Shown here: positions 8,630-16,776 of the stretch, in pieces
How the letters are laid out: every line of letters begins with the position of its first letter
How positions within the stretch are numbered: the stretch's first letter is position 1
From: Falsiruegeria litorea R37
GTDB lineage: Bacteria > Pseudomonadota > Alphaproteobacteria > Rhodobacterales > Rhodobacteraceae
Direction of reading: 5' to 3'
Assembly (NCBI RefSeq): GCF_900172225.1
Contig: NZ_FWFO01000001.1
Location: 2,480,001 to 2,544,000 of the forward strand
DNA length: 64,000 nt
Notes under the pieces: model-generated
Told to the model about the DNA's origin: nothing
Database searches by the model: none
Seen by the model: the letters and a program-made list of their open reading frames with translations, nothing else
Position numbers and translations under genes: made by a program

Positions 8630-9430
8630 ATGCCCCGATCCATATTGATCCCAGCCCTCTTCGCCCTTGGCCTGCTGGCCCAACCCGTTCTGGCAGCCCC
8701 TTGCGGCAACACCGGATCAGGGTTTGAAGCCTGGAAGAATGACTTTGCCAAACAAGCCCGCAAAGCAGGCGTTCGCAAACGTGGCTTACAAGCCCTGGCA
8801 CAAGCCCGCTATGCCACCCGAACTATTGCAGCGGACCGCAACCAGAAGAGTTTTCGCTATTCTCTTGAGAAATTCATGCAGATCCGTGGGGCTGACACCA
8901 TCGTTGCCCAAGGGCGCAAGCGCAAGGCCCGCAACGCGCAGTTCTATGCCACTCTCGAGCGGCAATATGGCGTGCCCGCAGGCGTGTTGATCGCCATTCA
9001 TGGCATGGAAACAGGCTTTGGCAATTTCATGGGCGACAGTCAGGTTGTTTCGGCAATCACCACGCTGGCCTATGACTGCCGCCGGTCAGATTTTTTCATC
9101 CCTCACGCCATCGGCGCGCTCAAACTCGTGGATCAGGGCGCGATCACCTCTGCCACCAAGGGGGCCAAACATGGCGAGCTGGGCCACACCCAGTTTCTGC
9201 CCGGCAACGCGTTGACCTATGGGGTCGATGCAACCGGAGATGGTAGGGTCGATTTCTACAACTTGACCGATGCACTCGCCTCTACGGCGAACTTCCTACG
9301 TCAGAAGGGATGGAAGCCCGGCAAAGGATATCAGCCCGGCGAGCCCAATTTTGCAGTGATAAAGCAATGGAATGCGGCCACTGTGTACCAAAAGTCGATT
9401 GCTATCATGGGGGCCCGAATAGACAACTAG
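8630..9430 (+). CDS. Lytic murein transglycosylase (MltB/SLT_2 family)
   Basis: A 266-residue secreted enzyme predicted to cleave the MurNAc-GlcNAc bond of peptidoglycan with 1,6-anhydro product formation. A signal peptide (MPRSILIPALFALGLLAQPVLA) precedes the domain. The catalytic glutamate is in the AIHGMETGFGNFMG block, and the later HTQFLPGNALTYGVD matches the conserved Q-F-x-P-x-x-Y/F segment. It lacks a lipobox and a C-terminal peptidoglycan-binding domain, so it should be soluble in the periplasm and is shorter than the MltB forms carrying that extra domain. It starts 59 bases after the solute-binding protein gene. Confidence 0.9.
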   Translation: MPRSILIPALFALGLLAQPVLAAPCGNTGSGFEAWKNDFAKQARKAGVRKRGLQALAQARYATRTIAADRNQKSFRYSLEKFMQIRGADTIVAQGRKRKARNAQFYATLERQYGVPAGVLIAIHGMETGFGNFMGDSQVVSAITTLAYDCRRSDFFIPHAIGALKLVDQGAITSATKGAKHGELGHTQFLPGNALTYGVDATGDGRVDFYNLTDALASTANFLRQKGWKPGKGYQPGEPNFAVIKQWNAATVYQKSIAIMGARIDN

Positions 9431-9582
9431 AAGTCGCATCACAGCCTTGTGTCCGCCCTTTGGTCGCCCCAATTCCGTCAAATTTCAACGAATTTTCCAT
9501 AAAAACACTGGTTTCCGATCTGTCATCAATCTGAGACAAAACCCAAGATTGCCCCGTGATCTGTCTGTTTGGGTCAAAATTT

Positions 9583-9605
9583 CTCCCTGATCGGGGAGTA
9601 GTTTT
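9583..9605 (+). terminator. Weak terminator-like hairpin
   Basis: CTCCC (9583-9587) pairs with GGGAG (9594-9598), followed after three bases by TTTT. It lies 150 bases after the transglycosylase and 36 before the next start, in an otherwise featureless 210-base gap. The short stem and weak T-run make this tentative. Confidence 0.3.
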
Positions 9606-9640
9606 GATCTCGAGAACACACACAACGGAGGATTCTCACT

Positions 9641-10552
9641 GTGACACAGACAGGCAAGTATCACGGTGGACTAGTATTCCTGGGTAACCAAAACGGCTCA
9701 TTAGACCGGTTCAGCCGCATTGTGACGGCGACGCTCGAGGACTACGGCCATTCAGTTGAACGACAAACACTTTCAGGCCCGCACGAGGCCCGGATCGTCA
9801 CCAGCCAGTTCCACGTAAAGCTGACGCTCGATCCAAATCCTGTGTGCGCTGACCACACGGCGCGTCTGGATGACGCCGCCGGATTGAACCGCGGGAAAAA
9901 GGACACCCGAGTCCGCGTCCGCAATAGACTGGTGATTTCGCTCTGTCCCGTGTCCGAGCAGCACGACGACCGCGATGTCACCGAGCTGATGCTGGTGGTG
10001 ATGCTTTACCGCATGGTCGACCTTTATGCCTCCGAGCATATCGAATGGCTCGATCCCAATGTCTCACTGACCATCGACCAATTTCTGGGCGCATTCGCAA
10101 ATGTGTCACCGCGACGAGTGCGCGGTCGCCAGGAAATCGTCTATGATAACGGCGATCGTTTTGCGCCAATTGACGAGACGGCGCCCGGATTGGCGATGCG
10201 CTACGACACAATTGCAGGTCAAAAACCACATATTGGCGAATTCGGGCTGATCGAACTGACTGACGAAGAGGCCCTGGCCTTGGCGTTCCGCAGCGATCCG
10301 CATCCTGATGAGCTGGATGGTTTGTCACCCGAAGATCGGGCGCAGAACGACATTCGTCGTCTGACCAGTTGGGCGATGACCGGCACGCTGGCCTTTGTAT
10401 CGGCCCCGGTGGCGCTGTCCCTTGCTGCGGTCAATCTGGCCCGTGGCGAAGATTTTCGCTTGAACACTCAAGTGCTGTCGTTGACCGGCGCTCTGGTGTT
10501 TCTGCAAAGTTCGGGCGCCATGGCAAGCGTGATGTCCATCCTTCCGATGTGA
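9641..10552 (+). CDS. Uncharacterised protein with C-terminal membrane segments
   Basis: A 303-residue protein I do not recognise beyond a belief that similar proteins occur in other roseobacters. It starts with GTG, preceded by CGGAGGA at good spacing. Residues 1-235 are soluble and mixed-charge, with no signal peptide or known motif. Two hydrophobic stretches follow near the C-terminus (TSWAMTGTLAFVSAPVALSL and LSLTGALVFLQSSGAMASVM), suggesting a cytoplasmic domain anchored by a C-terminal hairpin. It is monocistronic and ends in a strong terminator shared with the convergent DUF3445 gene. Confidence 0.75.
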   Translation: MTQTGKYHGGLVFLGNQNGSLDRFSRIVTATLEDYGHSVERQTLSGPHEARIVTSQFHVKLTLDPNPVCADHTARLDDAAGLNRGKKDTRVRVRNRLVISLCPVSEQHDDRDVTELMLVVMLYRMVDLYASEHIEWLDPNVSLTIDQFLGAFANVSPRRVRGRQEIVYDNGDRFAPIDETAPGLAMRYDTIAGQKPHIGEFGLIELTDEEALALAFRSDPHPDELDGLSPEDRAQNDIRRLTSWAMTGTLAFVSAPVALSLAAVNLARGEDFRLNTQVLSLTGALVFLQSSGAMASVMSILPM

Positions 10553-10569
10553 CAAGCGGCAATAGATGC

Positions 10570-10602
10570 AAAGCCCCGTGCTCTAACGAGTGACGGGGCT
10601 TT
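10570..10602. terminator. Bidirectional intrinsic terminator
   Basis: AAAGCCCCGT (10570-10579) pairs with ACGGGGCTTT (10593-10602), giving T-runs on either strand. It lies 18 bases after the 303-residue ORF and overlaps the last codons of the convergent DUF3445 gene, whose stop is inside the loop. Confidence 0.88.
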
Positions 10603-11332
10603 CGTCGTTTGGCACGTGACTCTTTGCCAAAATATAGGTGTGGATTGAAAAAACGACCGCCTCAGTTTGCGGCAACCGCAGGATGCACTGCCGCTCGGAG
10701 CGAAAATAGCTGGCGTTCGCAGGATCGGGATGCTTGCGTCTGTCATGAATGCTACGCGGTTGGTGCAGGTCCGGATCCACGTACCACAATGCGTTGAACC
10801 GCCACATGGGACGCTCTGCCTTGACCCCGTCAAACAGACGCTGCACCCGCTTGGCGATGCCTGCGTCGTATGAATCCACCGTATCGTGAATACCGATCAA
10901 TGGGCGCATGAACTTCTCGGACAGGGTCCAACTGGCCGGGAAACACAAAACAGCACCTGTAAGAACGTGCTCATCACCCTGTTTCTGCAAAATACAGAAA
11001 TCTTCCTGCACGATGCGTCCCAACGTCCCCAATGGGTTATCTCGGTCCAGAGGGACTCGGACGCCATCAGCACGCAGCACCTGGTTTGTTTGCCCCGGGT
11101 AAATCTGTGCCAACACCTCATCCAAAAGTTCCCGAGCAGCAGGCACCGCTGCCTCATCGATGGCCACCACCTTGTCGCGTTTCCGGGTTATCAACTCATC
11201 GCGATACGCCATCTGCCCCGCAAAGGCTTCATCCTGATGCAACCACGCCTCGTCACCTATAGGTGCGATACCGGGCAATGCCTTGGCAGTTTGAAAATCG
11301 TAGGGAATCGATGTCTGCAGGATCTCTTTCAT
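10583..11332 (-). CDS. DUF3445 / haem-dependent oxidative N-demethylase-like protein
   Basis: A 249-residue protein of the HODM_asu-like family (DUF3445), whose characterised relatives are alpha subunits of haem-dependent oxidative N-demethylases acting on dimethylamine-like substrates. Family-like segments include the N-terminal LPGIAPIGDEAWLHQDEAFAGQMAYRDEL, QEDFCILQ, LTGAVLCFPASWTLSEK, IGIHDTVDSYD, RSERQCILRLPQT and VVFSIHTYI. The beta and gamma flavin and iron-sulfur subunits expected of the full enzyme are not adjacent, so actual demethylase activity is uncertain. It is divergent from dddP across 114 bases, so the two may share control. A strong AGGGGA ribosome site abuts the start. Confidence 0.85.
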   Translation of the reverse strand: MKEILQTSIPYDFQTAKALPGIAPIGDEAWLHQDEAFAGQMAYRDELITRKRDKVVAIDEAAVPAARELLDEVLAQIYPGQTNQVLRADGVRVPLDRDNPLGTLGRIVQEDFCILQKQGDEHVLTGAVLCFPASWTLSEKFMRPLIGIHDTVDSYDAGIAKRVQRLFDGVKAERPMWRFNALWYVDPDLHQPRSIHDRRKHPDPANASYFRSERQCILRLPQTEAVVFSIHTYILAKSHVPNDESPVTR

Positions 11333-11362
11333 TCCCCTGCCCTAGCACCTGCCGACGAAAAA

Positions 11363-11376
11363 CGACACATGTGTCG
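11363..11376. promoter_or_regulatory. Perfect 14-bp palindrome between DUF3445 gene and dddP
   Basis: CGACACATGTGTCG is fully self-complementary and lies between two divergent starts (11332 and 11447). A second palindrome, TTGGCGCCAA, occurs at 11419-11428 just ahead of the dddP ribosome site. The first is a reasonable operator candidate for shared control of dddP and the DUF3445 gene. No regulator gene is adjacent. Confidence 0.5.
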
Positions 11377-11446
11377 GTCGCTTTCCGATAGGACACGGCG
11401 TCACCCCGGGTGGCACAATTGGCGCCAAGAGACAGGGAGCCAGTCA

Positions 11447-12787
11447 GTGAACCAGCATTACCGAGACCGACGCAAGATCGACCCCAACAAGGGCCCGACC
11501 CTGGGGGATGGAACCCCCAACGACAACGACCGGGTCGAGATCGGCCCGACGCAATTGGCCTTTGCCGAATGGGAGGCCGCCGGGCTGATCCTGCCCAATC
11601 TTGAGCGGATGCGCGAACACCGCTGGAAGCGACTGACCCAACACGTGATCGACCGAGGCTATGGCGGCGTGCTGCTGTTTGATCCGCTCAACATCCGCTA
11701 TGCCACCGACTCGACCAACATGCAGCTGTGGAACACCCACAACCCATTCCGCGCGCTGCTGTTGTGCGCAGATGGTTATATGGTGATCTGGGATTACAAA
11801 CAGTCGCCGTTCTTGTCCGAATTCAACCCACTGGTGCGCGAGCAGCGCTCGGGCGCAGACCTGTTCTATTTCGATCGCGGCGACAAAGTGGACGTGGCCG
11901 CCGACAAGCTGTCGAACGAAGTGCGCGACCTGATCCAGGAGCACGGCGGCGGTAACATGCGGCTGGCCGTGGACAAGATCATGCTGCACGGGCTACGCGC
12001 TTTAGAGGCGCAGGGCTTCGAGATCATGGAAGGCGAAGAGCTCACCGAGAAATGCCGCGCCGTCAAAGGCCCGGACGAGATCCTGGCCATGCGATGTGCC
12101 AGCCATGCCTGCGAAACATCCGTCCGCGCGATGGAGGAGTTCGCCCGCGCCAACGTAGGCGACGGCAAGACCAGCGAAGATGACATCTGGGCCGTGCTGC
12201 ACGCGGAAAACATCCGCCGCGGCGGAGAATGGATTGAAACCCGCCTGTTGGCATCGGGCCAGCGCACCAACCCCTGGTTCCAGGAATGTGGCCCCCGGAT
12301 CACGCAACAAAACGAGATCATCTCGTTCGACACCGACCTGGTCGGGTCATACGGCATCTGCATCGACATCTCGCGCAGCTGGTGGATCGGGGACGAAAAA
12401 CCGCCCGCCGACATGGTCTATGCCATGCAACACGCGCATGAGCACATCATGACCAATATGGAGATGCTGAAACCCGGTGTGATGATCCCCGAGCTGACGG
12501 CAAACGCCCACCGATTGGATGATCAGTTTCAGGCGCAAAAATACGGCTGCCTGATGCATGGCGTGGGCCTGTGCGATGAATGGCCGTTGGTCGCCTACCC
12601 CGACGCGGCGGTCGAAGGCGCCTATGACTATCCGCTGGAACCCGGCATGGTCCTGTGTGTCGAGGCCTGCGTGGGTGCCGTTGGCGGTGCCTTCTCGATC
12701 AAGCTTGAGGATCAGGTTCTCATCACTGAAGACGGCTATGAAAACCTGACCAAATACCCCTTTGATCCCGCTCTGATGGGGCAATAA
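11447..12787 (+). CDS. dddP: DMSP lyase DddP (M24 peptidase-fold)
   Basis: Cleaves dimethylsulfoniopropionate to dimethyl sulfide and acrylate. The start is GTG 11447 with CAGGGAG upstream, giving MNQHYRDRRKIDP, the DddP N-terminus, and 446 residues, the length known for this enzyme. The metal ligands reported for roseobacter DddP all fall at the expected positions: D295 and D297 (FDTDLV), D307, H371, E406 and E421. Trp95, Tyr366 and Asp377 (HGVGLCDEWP), implicated in binding and catalysis, are also present. This close correspondence distinguishes it from ordinary M24 peptidases and creatinases. It is cytoplasmic, with no signal peptide. A divergent DUF3445 gene and a BCCT carrier 16 kb away are the only possibly related neighbours. 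Confidence 0.97.
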   Translation: MNQHYRDRRKIDPNKGPTLGDGTPNDNDRVEIGPTQLAFAEWEAAGLILPNLERMREHRWKRLTQHVIDRGYGGVLLFDPLNIRYATDSTNMQLWNTHNPFRALLLCADGYMVIWDYKQSPFLSEFNPLVREQRSGADLFYFDRGDKVDVAADKLSNEVRDLIQEHGGGNMRLAVDKIMLHGLRALEAQGFEIMEGEELTEKCRAVKGPDEILAMRCASHACETSVRAMEEFARANVGDGKTSEDDIWAVLHAENIRRGGEWIETRLLASGQRTNPWFQECGPRITQQNEIISFDTDLVGSYGICIDISRSWWIGDEKPPADMVYAMQHAHEHIMTNMEMLKPGVMIPELTANAHRLDDQFQAQKYGCLMHGVGLCDEWPLVAYPDAAVEGAYDYPLEPGMVLCVEACVGAVGGAFSIKLEDQVLITEDGYENLTKYPFDPALMGQ

Positions 12788-12791
12788 GCGC

Positions 12792-13790
12792 TCATAGCGC
12801 CATCATGGCCCTGATTTCCGTCGGTTTCAGGGCCATGCGATACAGCGGACCAAACGATCCAAGGTCCGTTGCCAGTTCCGGGAAGATCGCACAAATCTCG
12901 GTCCGGGCTTCGGCGGGCAAGGCGTTTTGGGCCATCTCTGCCGGCATCAGCGTCTCACACTCGACCCCGTTGGCGAAGACGGTCTGATGCCCGTCCAGCA
13001 GCAGGTGAAAATACTCGACCTGCGTACACTCCATATCCGGCCGGATGGTGCTGTCGTTGATCAATGACGATGCGGTTGCCAATACCTCATCCTCACCAAA
13101 CAACAGCTCCGCCCGCCAGTCGCGCAACAACACACGATGCTGGGGCGACAGGTATAAGTCGCGGGCGGGATAGCCCGGTTCCAGCGCACCCGTCTTGATC
13201 TGCACCGGACGCAATTCGGGGTGCAGGTCCAACGTCTGCTGATCAATGGCACGGCTGCCAATCCAAAGGATTGGCCGCTGCATACCGTCGCCGCAATGGA
13301 CCATGTCGCCGACCTGCAGATCCTCAATCGACATTTGCCCCGCTGGCACGCGGATCTTGGTTCCCTTGGCAAAACAGACCACAATGCAGGCCACACCGGT
13401 GCCATTGGTGGATTCCGCGTCTATCGAAACCGTGTGCGGTTGCCCGTCCGAACCGGTATAGTCAAACGTCCAGACGTTGCCGACCACGCTGTAGCTGTCG
13501 AAATTAGTGAAGATAAAGCAATCTAACGGGTCAAAGCTTTTGATTTCGATGTCAAAGTTGTCGTCGAACCCAGAAAGGTCAAAATAGAATTCGTCATCTC
13601 CACCTGGTCCCGCTCCAGGTTCGGTTGGCGTATCCTTTCCCCATTTTTCGAACTCGTACGTTCGACCGCTCAAATTTCCACCGTCCAAAACAGTGACAAT
13701 TTGATTGTCATCGACATCGCCGGAGATCAAATTGCTTCCCTTGATCTTTTGAGTATTGCTCAGCGAAATGGTTAATGTCTCTACAGCCAT
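12792..13790 (-). CDS. Hint domain-containing secreted-type protein
   Basis: A 332-residue protein with two parts. Residues 1-140 form an acidic, glycine/aspartate-rich beta region without a classical signal peptide (GGDDEFYFDLSGFDDNF), of the type found in type I secreted proteins. Residues about 143-300 form a Hint_2 module with VCFAKGTKIRVPAG (block-1 Cys), IEDLQVGDMV and LYLSPQHRVLLRDWR (block His). No C-terminal His-Asn is evident, so it is hedgehog-like rather than a splicing intein. It overlaps the phosphotransferase gene upstream by 10 bases, indicating coupled expression. Biological role unknown. Confidence 0.85.
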   Translation of the reverse strand: MAVETLTISLSNTQKIKGSNLISGDVDDNQIVTVLDGGNLSGRTYEFEKWGKDTPTEPGAGPGGDDEFYFDLSGFDDNFDIEIKSFDPLDCFIFTNFDSYSVVGNVWTFDYTGSDGQPHTVSIDAESTNGTGVACIVVCFAKGTKIRVPAGQMSIEDLQVGDMVHCGDGMQRPILWIGSRAIDQQTLDLHPELRPVQIKTGALEPGYPARDLYLSPQHRVLLRDWRAELLFGEDEVLATASSLINDSTIRPDMECTQVEYFHLLLDGHQTVFANGVECETLMPAEMAQNALPAEARTEICAIFPELATDLGSFGPLYRMALKPTEIRAMMAL

Positions 13791-14650
13791 GCCAGTGCCT
13801 CGCGGTCCTTGCGGCCTGCCACTGCCTCGGCACAGAACAAGATGCGCGCCACGACGTTCAGCTCATCTGCGATCAACGCACCTTTGTGCTCGGCGGCGTA
13901 ACCGTCGGCAAACGCCTCAACCGCATCAGCCGCGCGGTCGGCAAAACGCAGGATCAGCGCACGATAAAGCTGCAGGTAATCCCAGCCCCGCGGGCGCATG
14001 GTTGCCGCCTCAAAATCACAAGCGATGATGTCGCCCTTGTGGGTCAGCATGAAATTGCCAAGCGCCGCATCGTTGCGTGCCAGTGAACGGCCGCACAGCG
14101 GAATTTCCAACAACAGATCTTGCGCAGTCTCAACGGCTTGCAAATCGATCTCGGCACCAAAACGGTTCAGATAGGAATACCAGTTACCACAGGCCGATTC
14201 CGCTGGGCTGACGGCGTCATAGCGCGCCAACCAACGGCCCAGCTTGGCGCCGGTGTCCTCGGCGCTGAGCCGATCCAGGCGATCCTGAACCTGCCCTTTG
14301 CTGACCCATTCGGTGATCACGAACCGCCCTGGATTGCTAAAGGCCAGGATGCGCGGCACCAAACCGCTGCCCCGAAAAGATAGCAAGCAGGTCTTTTCCC
14401 GCATATAGGCCAATTGATCTGCCTCTCCCTCGCCGTCAAACAGCTTGAGGAATGCGCTCTGCCCGTCAATTTCCACTTCGGCACAGATGGACCGCGCCGA
14501 TTCCTTGATCAGCGTAAAAGTCATATCACGTGCGTCCGTGTCGCCGGCAATCGCCCGCGCAACTTCGTTAATTTTCCCCTTTAGACCCAAACAAACGCGA
14601 TCACGCCAGGGGGGCGTCACAACTTCATGTTCACTCGTCAGGTCCAGCAT
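13781..14650 (-). CDS. Phosphotransferase of the aminoglycoside/choline kinase-like fold
   Basis: A 289-residue kinase-like protein. FLKLFDGEG supplies the probable ATP-binding lysine, RNDAALGNFMLT resembles the catalytic HxDxxxxN loop with the histidine replaced by Asn, and IIACDFEAA resembles the Mg-binding DxD/DFE motif. The small-molecule substrate is unknown; choline, sugar or antibiotic kinases share this fold. I placed the start at ATG 14650 (MLDLTSEHEVV) because the longer frame to 14953 runs through a divergent regulatory region and is low in complexity. It lies upstream of, and overlaps, the Hint gene, so the pair is probably an operon. Confidence 0.78.
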   Translation of the reverse strand: MLDLTSEHEVVTPPWRDRVCLGLKGKINEVARAIAGDTDARDMTFTLIKESARSICAEVEIDGQSAFLKLFDGEGEADQLAYMREKTCLLSFRGSGLVPRILAFSNPGRFVITEWVSKGQVQDRLDRLSAEDTGAKLGRWLARYDAVSPAESACGNWYSYLNRFGAEIDLQAVETAQDLLLEIPLCGRSLARNDAALGNFMLTHKGDIIACDFEAATMRPRGWDYLQLYRALILRFADRAADAVEAFADGYAAEHKGALIADELNVVARILFCAEAVAGRKDREALAWL

Positions 14651-14933
14651 CGCTGATACCCCCGCTTGCCGGGACAAGCGCGCAGCCCCCAAGCCACGCC
14701 GTCGGATTACATGTCGTTCTTCGCTTAAATTCTGGTATTCGATTGAGACTTGGGTTTGACAGAAGAGTTTGAAGAGAATTTGAGGGGATTGCGCACAAAT
14801 TGAGAACAATTGTGAAGAAACTGTGGCTCCGCTTCCCTCACCATGCTGTGACAAGCCTGTCACAGGCCTTGTCGCGCGGCCCCTTCGCAGCCCATCTTGG
14901 GGCGATCCCACCCGCGCAGCAAATGAGCCCGAT
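14651..14933. other. Divergent intergenic region
   Basis: These 283 bases separate the divergent phosphotransferase and hydrolase-OsmC genes and hold no convincing gene. They are AT-richer than their flanks around 14740-14820. Two dyads are visible: CACAAATTG/CAATTGTG (14794-14814) and the perfect one annotated at 14846-14865. Confidence 0.5.
14846..14865. promoter_or_regulatory. Perfect 8-4-8 inverted repeat upstream of hydrolase-OsmC
   Basis: CTGTGACA (14846-14853), a 4-base spacer, and TGTCACAG (14858-14865). It is centred about 78 bases before the hydrolase-OsmC start. It resembles a dimeric regulator site; the TGTGA half-sites recall Crp/Fnr proteins, but the spacing does not match the Crp consensus. 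The regulator is unknown. Confidence 0.5.
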
Positions 14934-16163
14934 ATGCCCACAGAACGCATCACTTTTCCCGGTCACGATGGCAACCAACTGGCGGCCCGGCTAGATTTGC
15001 CAGACGGCCCGGTGTTGGCGACAGCGCTCTTTGCCCATTGCTTTACCTGTTCCAAGGACATCCCAGCCGCGCGCCGAATCGCTGCGCGCCTGTCGGCCAT
15101 GGGGATCGCCGTGTTGCGGTTCGATTTTACCGGGCTTGGTCATTCCGAGGGGGAATTTGCCAATACCACGTTTACCTCGAACGTGCAGGACCTGATCGCG
15201 GCGGCGCAATATCTGGCCTCACGCCGGATGGCTCCGGCACTGCTCATCGGACATTCTCTGGGTGGGGCAGCAGTGCTGCGCGCGCGGGCCGGCATCCCGT
15301 CGGTCAAGGGCGTCGTGACCTTGGGTGCGCCTGCTGACCCAGGTCATGTCTCGCACCATTTCGACGCCGCCCTGCCCACGATCGAGACCGAAGGCTCGGC
15401 CGAGGTTTGCCTGGCCGGTCGCCCCTTCCGCATCGGGAGGGACTTTGTGAACGATATTTCCGAGGCCGCCTTGAAACCCGCCATCGCCGAGCTCCACGCC
15501 GCGCTTTTGGTGTTGCATGCACCGCGGGACAACACCGTCAGCATCGACAACGCGGCCGAGATCTTTCTGGCTGCCAAACATCCCAAAAGCTTTGTCACTC
15601 TGGATGATGCCGACCACTTGATCACCCGCGCAGCAGATGCCGAATATGCGGCCGACGTCATCGCGGCCTGGGCAACACGTTATGTGGACCTGACGCCACC
15701 TGCCCCGCCTCCCGGCACGCCCGAAGGCATCGTGCGTGTGTCCGAGGCAGATCCAGACGGGTTCCGTCAGGATGTGCAATCGGGACCGGATCACCATGCC
15801 GTCGCGGACGAGCCGCTGTCGTATGGCGGCACCAATCAGGGCATGTCGCCCTATGGGTTCGTGTCCGCCGGTCTGGGCGCCTGCACGTCGATGACCATCC
15901 GCATGTATGCCCGCCGCAAGAAATGGCCGCTGGAAAGCGTCAGCGTGGATGTCAGCCACAACAAAGTGCATGCGCAAGACGCCGATTCTGCCGCCAGTGG
16001 CAAGATCGACCGCTTCACCCGGCGCATCCACCTCAAGGGGCCGCTCACCGCCGATCAGCAGGCGCGCCTGCTGGAGATTGCCGACAAATGCCCTGTTCAC
16101 CGCACGCTGGAGGCCAGCAGCCAGGTCGAGACGATATTGGAGCGGGCAAAAGAGCCCGCCTGA
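14934..16163 (+). CDS. Fused alpha/beta hydrolase - OsmC family protein
   Basis: A 409-residue fusion. Residues 1-250 are an alpha/beta hydrolase with LLIGHSLGGAAVL as nucleophile elbow, an acidic residue in HAPRDNTVS and a histidine in DDADHLI. Residues about 270-400 are an OsmC domain with the two redox cysteines in LGACTSMTIRMYA and DKCPVHRTL, typical of organic hydroperoxide reductases. The fusion is known in proteobacteria, with unclear substrate; peroxide or thiol-ester detoxification is the usual inference. I chose ATG 14934 (MPTERITFPGHDGNQL) because the upstream extension lacks homology-like features and crosses the dyad. Confidence 0.88.
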   Translation: MPTERITFPGHDGNQLAARLDLPDGPVLATALFAHCFTCSKDIPAARRIAARLSAMGIAVLRFDFTGLGHSEGEFANTTFTSNVQDLIAAAQYLASRRMAPALLIGHSLGGAAVLRARAGIPSVKGVVTLGAPADPGHVSHHFDAALPTIETEGSAEVCLAGRPFRIGRDFVNDISEAALKPAIAELHAALLVLHAPRDNTVSIDNAAEIFLAAKHPKSFVTLDDADHLITRAADAEYAADVIAAWATRYVDLTPPAPPPGTPEGIVRVSEADPDGFRQDVQSGPDHHAVADEPLSYGGTNQGMSPYGFVSAGLGACTSMTIRMYARRKKWPLESVSVDVSHNKVHAQDADSAASGKIDRFTRRIHLKGPLTADQQARLLEIADKCPVHRTLEASSQVETILERAKEPA

Positions 16164-16170
16164 TCCCCCC

Positions 16171-16758
16171 TTACTTGGGCTGCGCGTTGCCCAGTTCGGT
16201 CAGACCCGCGCCATAAAAACTCAGCAGCTCCATGACCCGGTGCGGCGGGACGTCCAACCGGGTCACGCGTTTCGCCTCGTAGGCGGCGATGATTCCGGTG
16301 CTGGCAGCGGGGGCGTTTGGCAGGAAGACCACGACCTTGCCGCTGGCCGCGCGCTCAATCTCATAGCCGATGCGGGTGCAGTCGACGGTTTCCACAAGGA
16401 CCGGGCGGAACCCTTCCATCAGGCTGTCTTCCTTCACCACCCCGCCGATGAACCCTTTGATCATCGTATACCCAGGCATCAACAGAACCAGCAGGCGATC
16501 CAGACGACCGATGCGGTCTTCGATAGCACGCAGCTCTGCCGCGTATCCCAACAGATAGACGGCAAGAACGGCAGCAAGACCCGCCAAAAGATGCTCAAGG
16601 ATCGGATCAAGCGCCGTGCCTGTATCGATCAGACCAAAAAGCGGATCGCCGATGATCTGAAACAGTTCGGACAAAGTATAAAGCGCGATCCCAAGCACCA
16701 CGAGCGGGATCGCGATCAGCACGCCGGCCACAAACCGGCGAAGCATGTTCGATTTCAT
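16171..16758 (-). CDS. DUF502 family membrane protein
   Basis: A 195-residue inner-membrane protein with two N-terminal transmembrane helices (FVAGVLIAIPLVVLGIALYT and LLAGLAAVLAVYLLGYAA), then a soluble domain containing MPGYTMIKGFIGG and VVVFLPNAPAASTG, the signature region of DUF502. Function is unknown for the family. ATG 16758 was chosen; an in-frame TTG at 16776 directly after the upstream lipoprotein stop would add six residues and could allow reinitiation. It is cotranscribed with the small envelope genes upstream. Confidence 0.82.
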   Translation of the reverse strand: MKSNMLRRFVAGVLIAIPLVVLGIALYTLSELFQIIGDPLFGLIDTGTALDPILEHLLAGLAAVLAVYLLGYAAELRAIEDRIGRLDRLLVLLMPGYTMIKGFIGGVVKEDSLMEGFRPVLVETVDCTRIGYEIERAASGKVVVFLPNAPAASTGIIAAYEAKRVTRLDVPPHRVMELLSFYGAGLTELGNAQPK

Positions 16759-16776
16759 GAGGTCTTCGTTCCGCAA

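Noticed and set aside
11411-11425. TGGCAC followed by TTGGC before dddP, resembling a sigma-54 promoter
   Set aside because: The -24 half fits but the required TTGC at correct spacing is missing; the sequence is better explained by the TTGGCGCCAA dyad.
10886-11446. 187-codon N-terminal extension of dddP
   Set aside because: It runs antisense to the DUF3445 gene, and GTG 11447 restores the known DddP start and active-site numbering.
14847-14864. Crp-type site TGTGA...TCACA before the hydrolase-OsmC gene
   Set aside because: The half-sites are separated by eight bases, not six, so the Crp consensus is not met; it is reported only as an unassigned dyad.
14651-14953. 101-codon extension of the phosphotransferase
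   Set aside because: It covers a divergent promoter region with dyads and has no kinase-like features.
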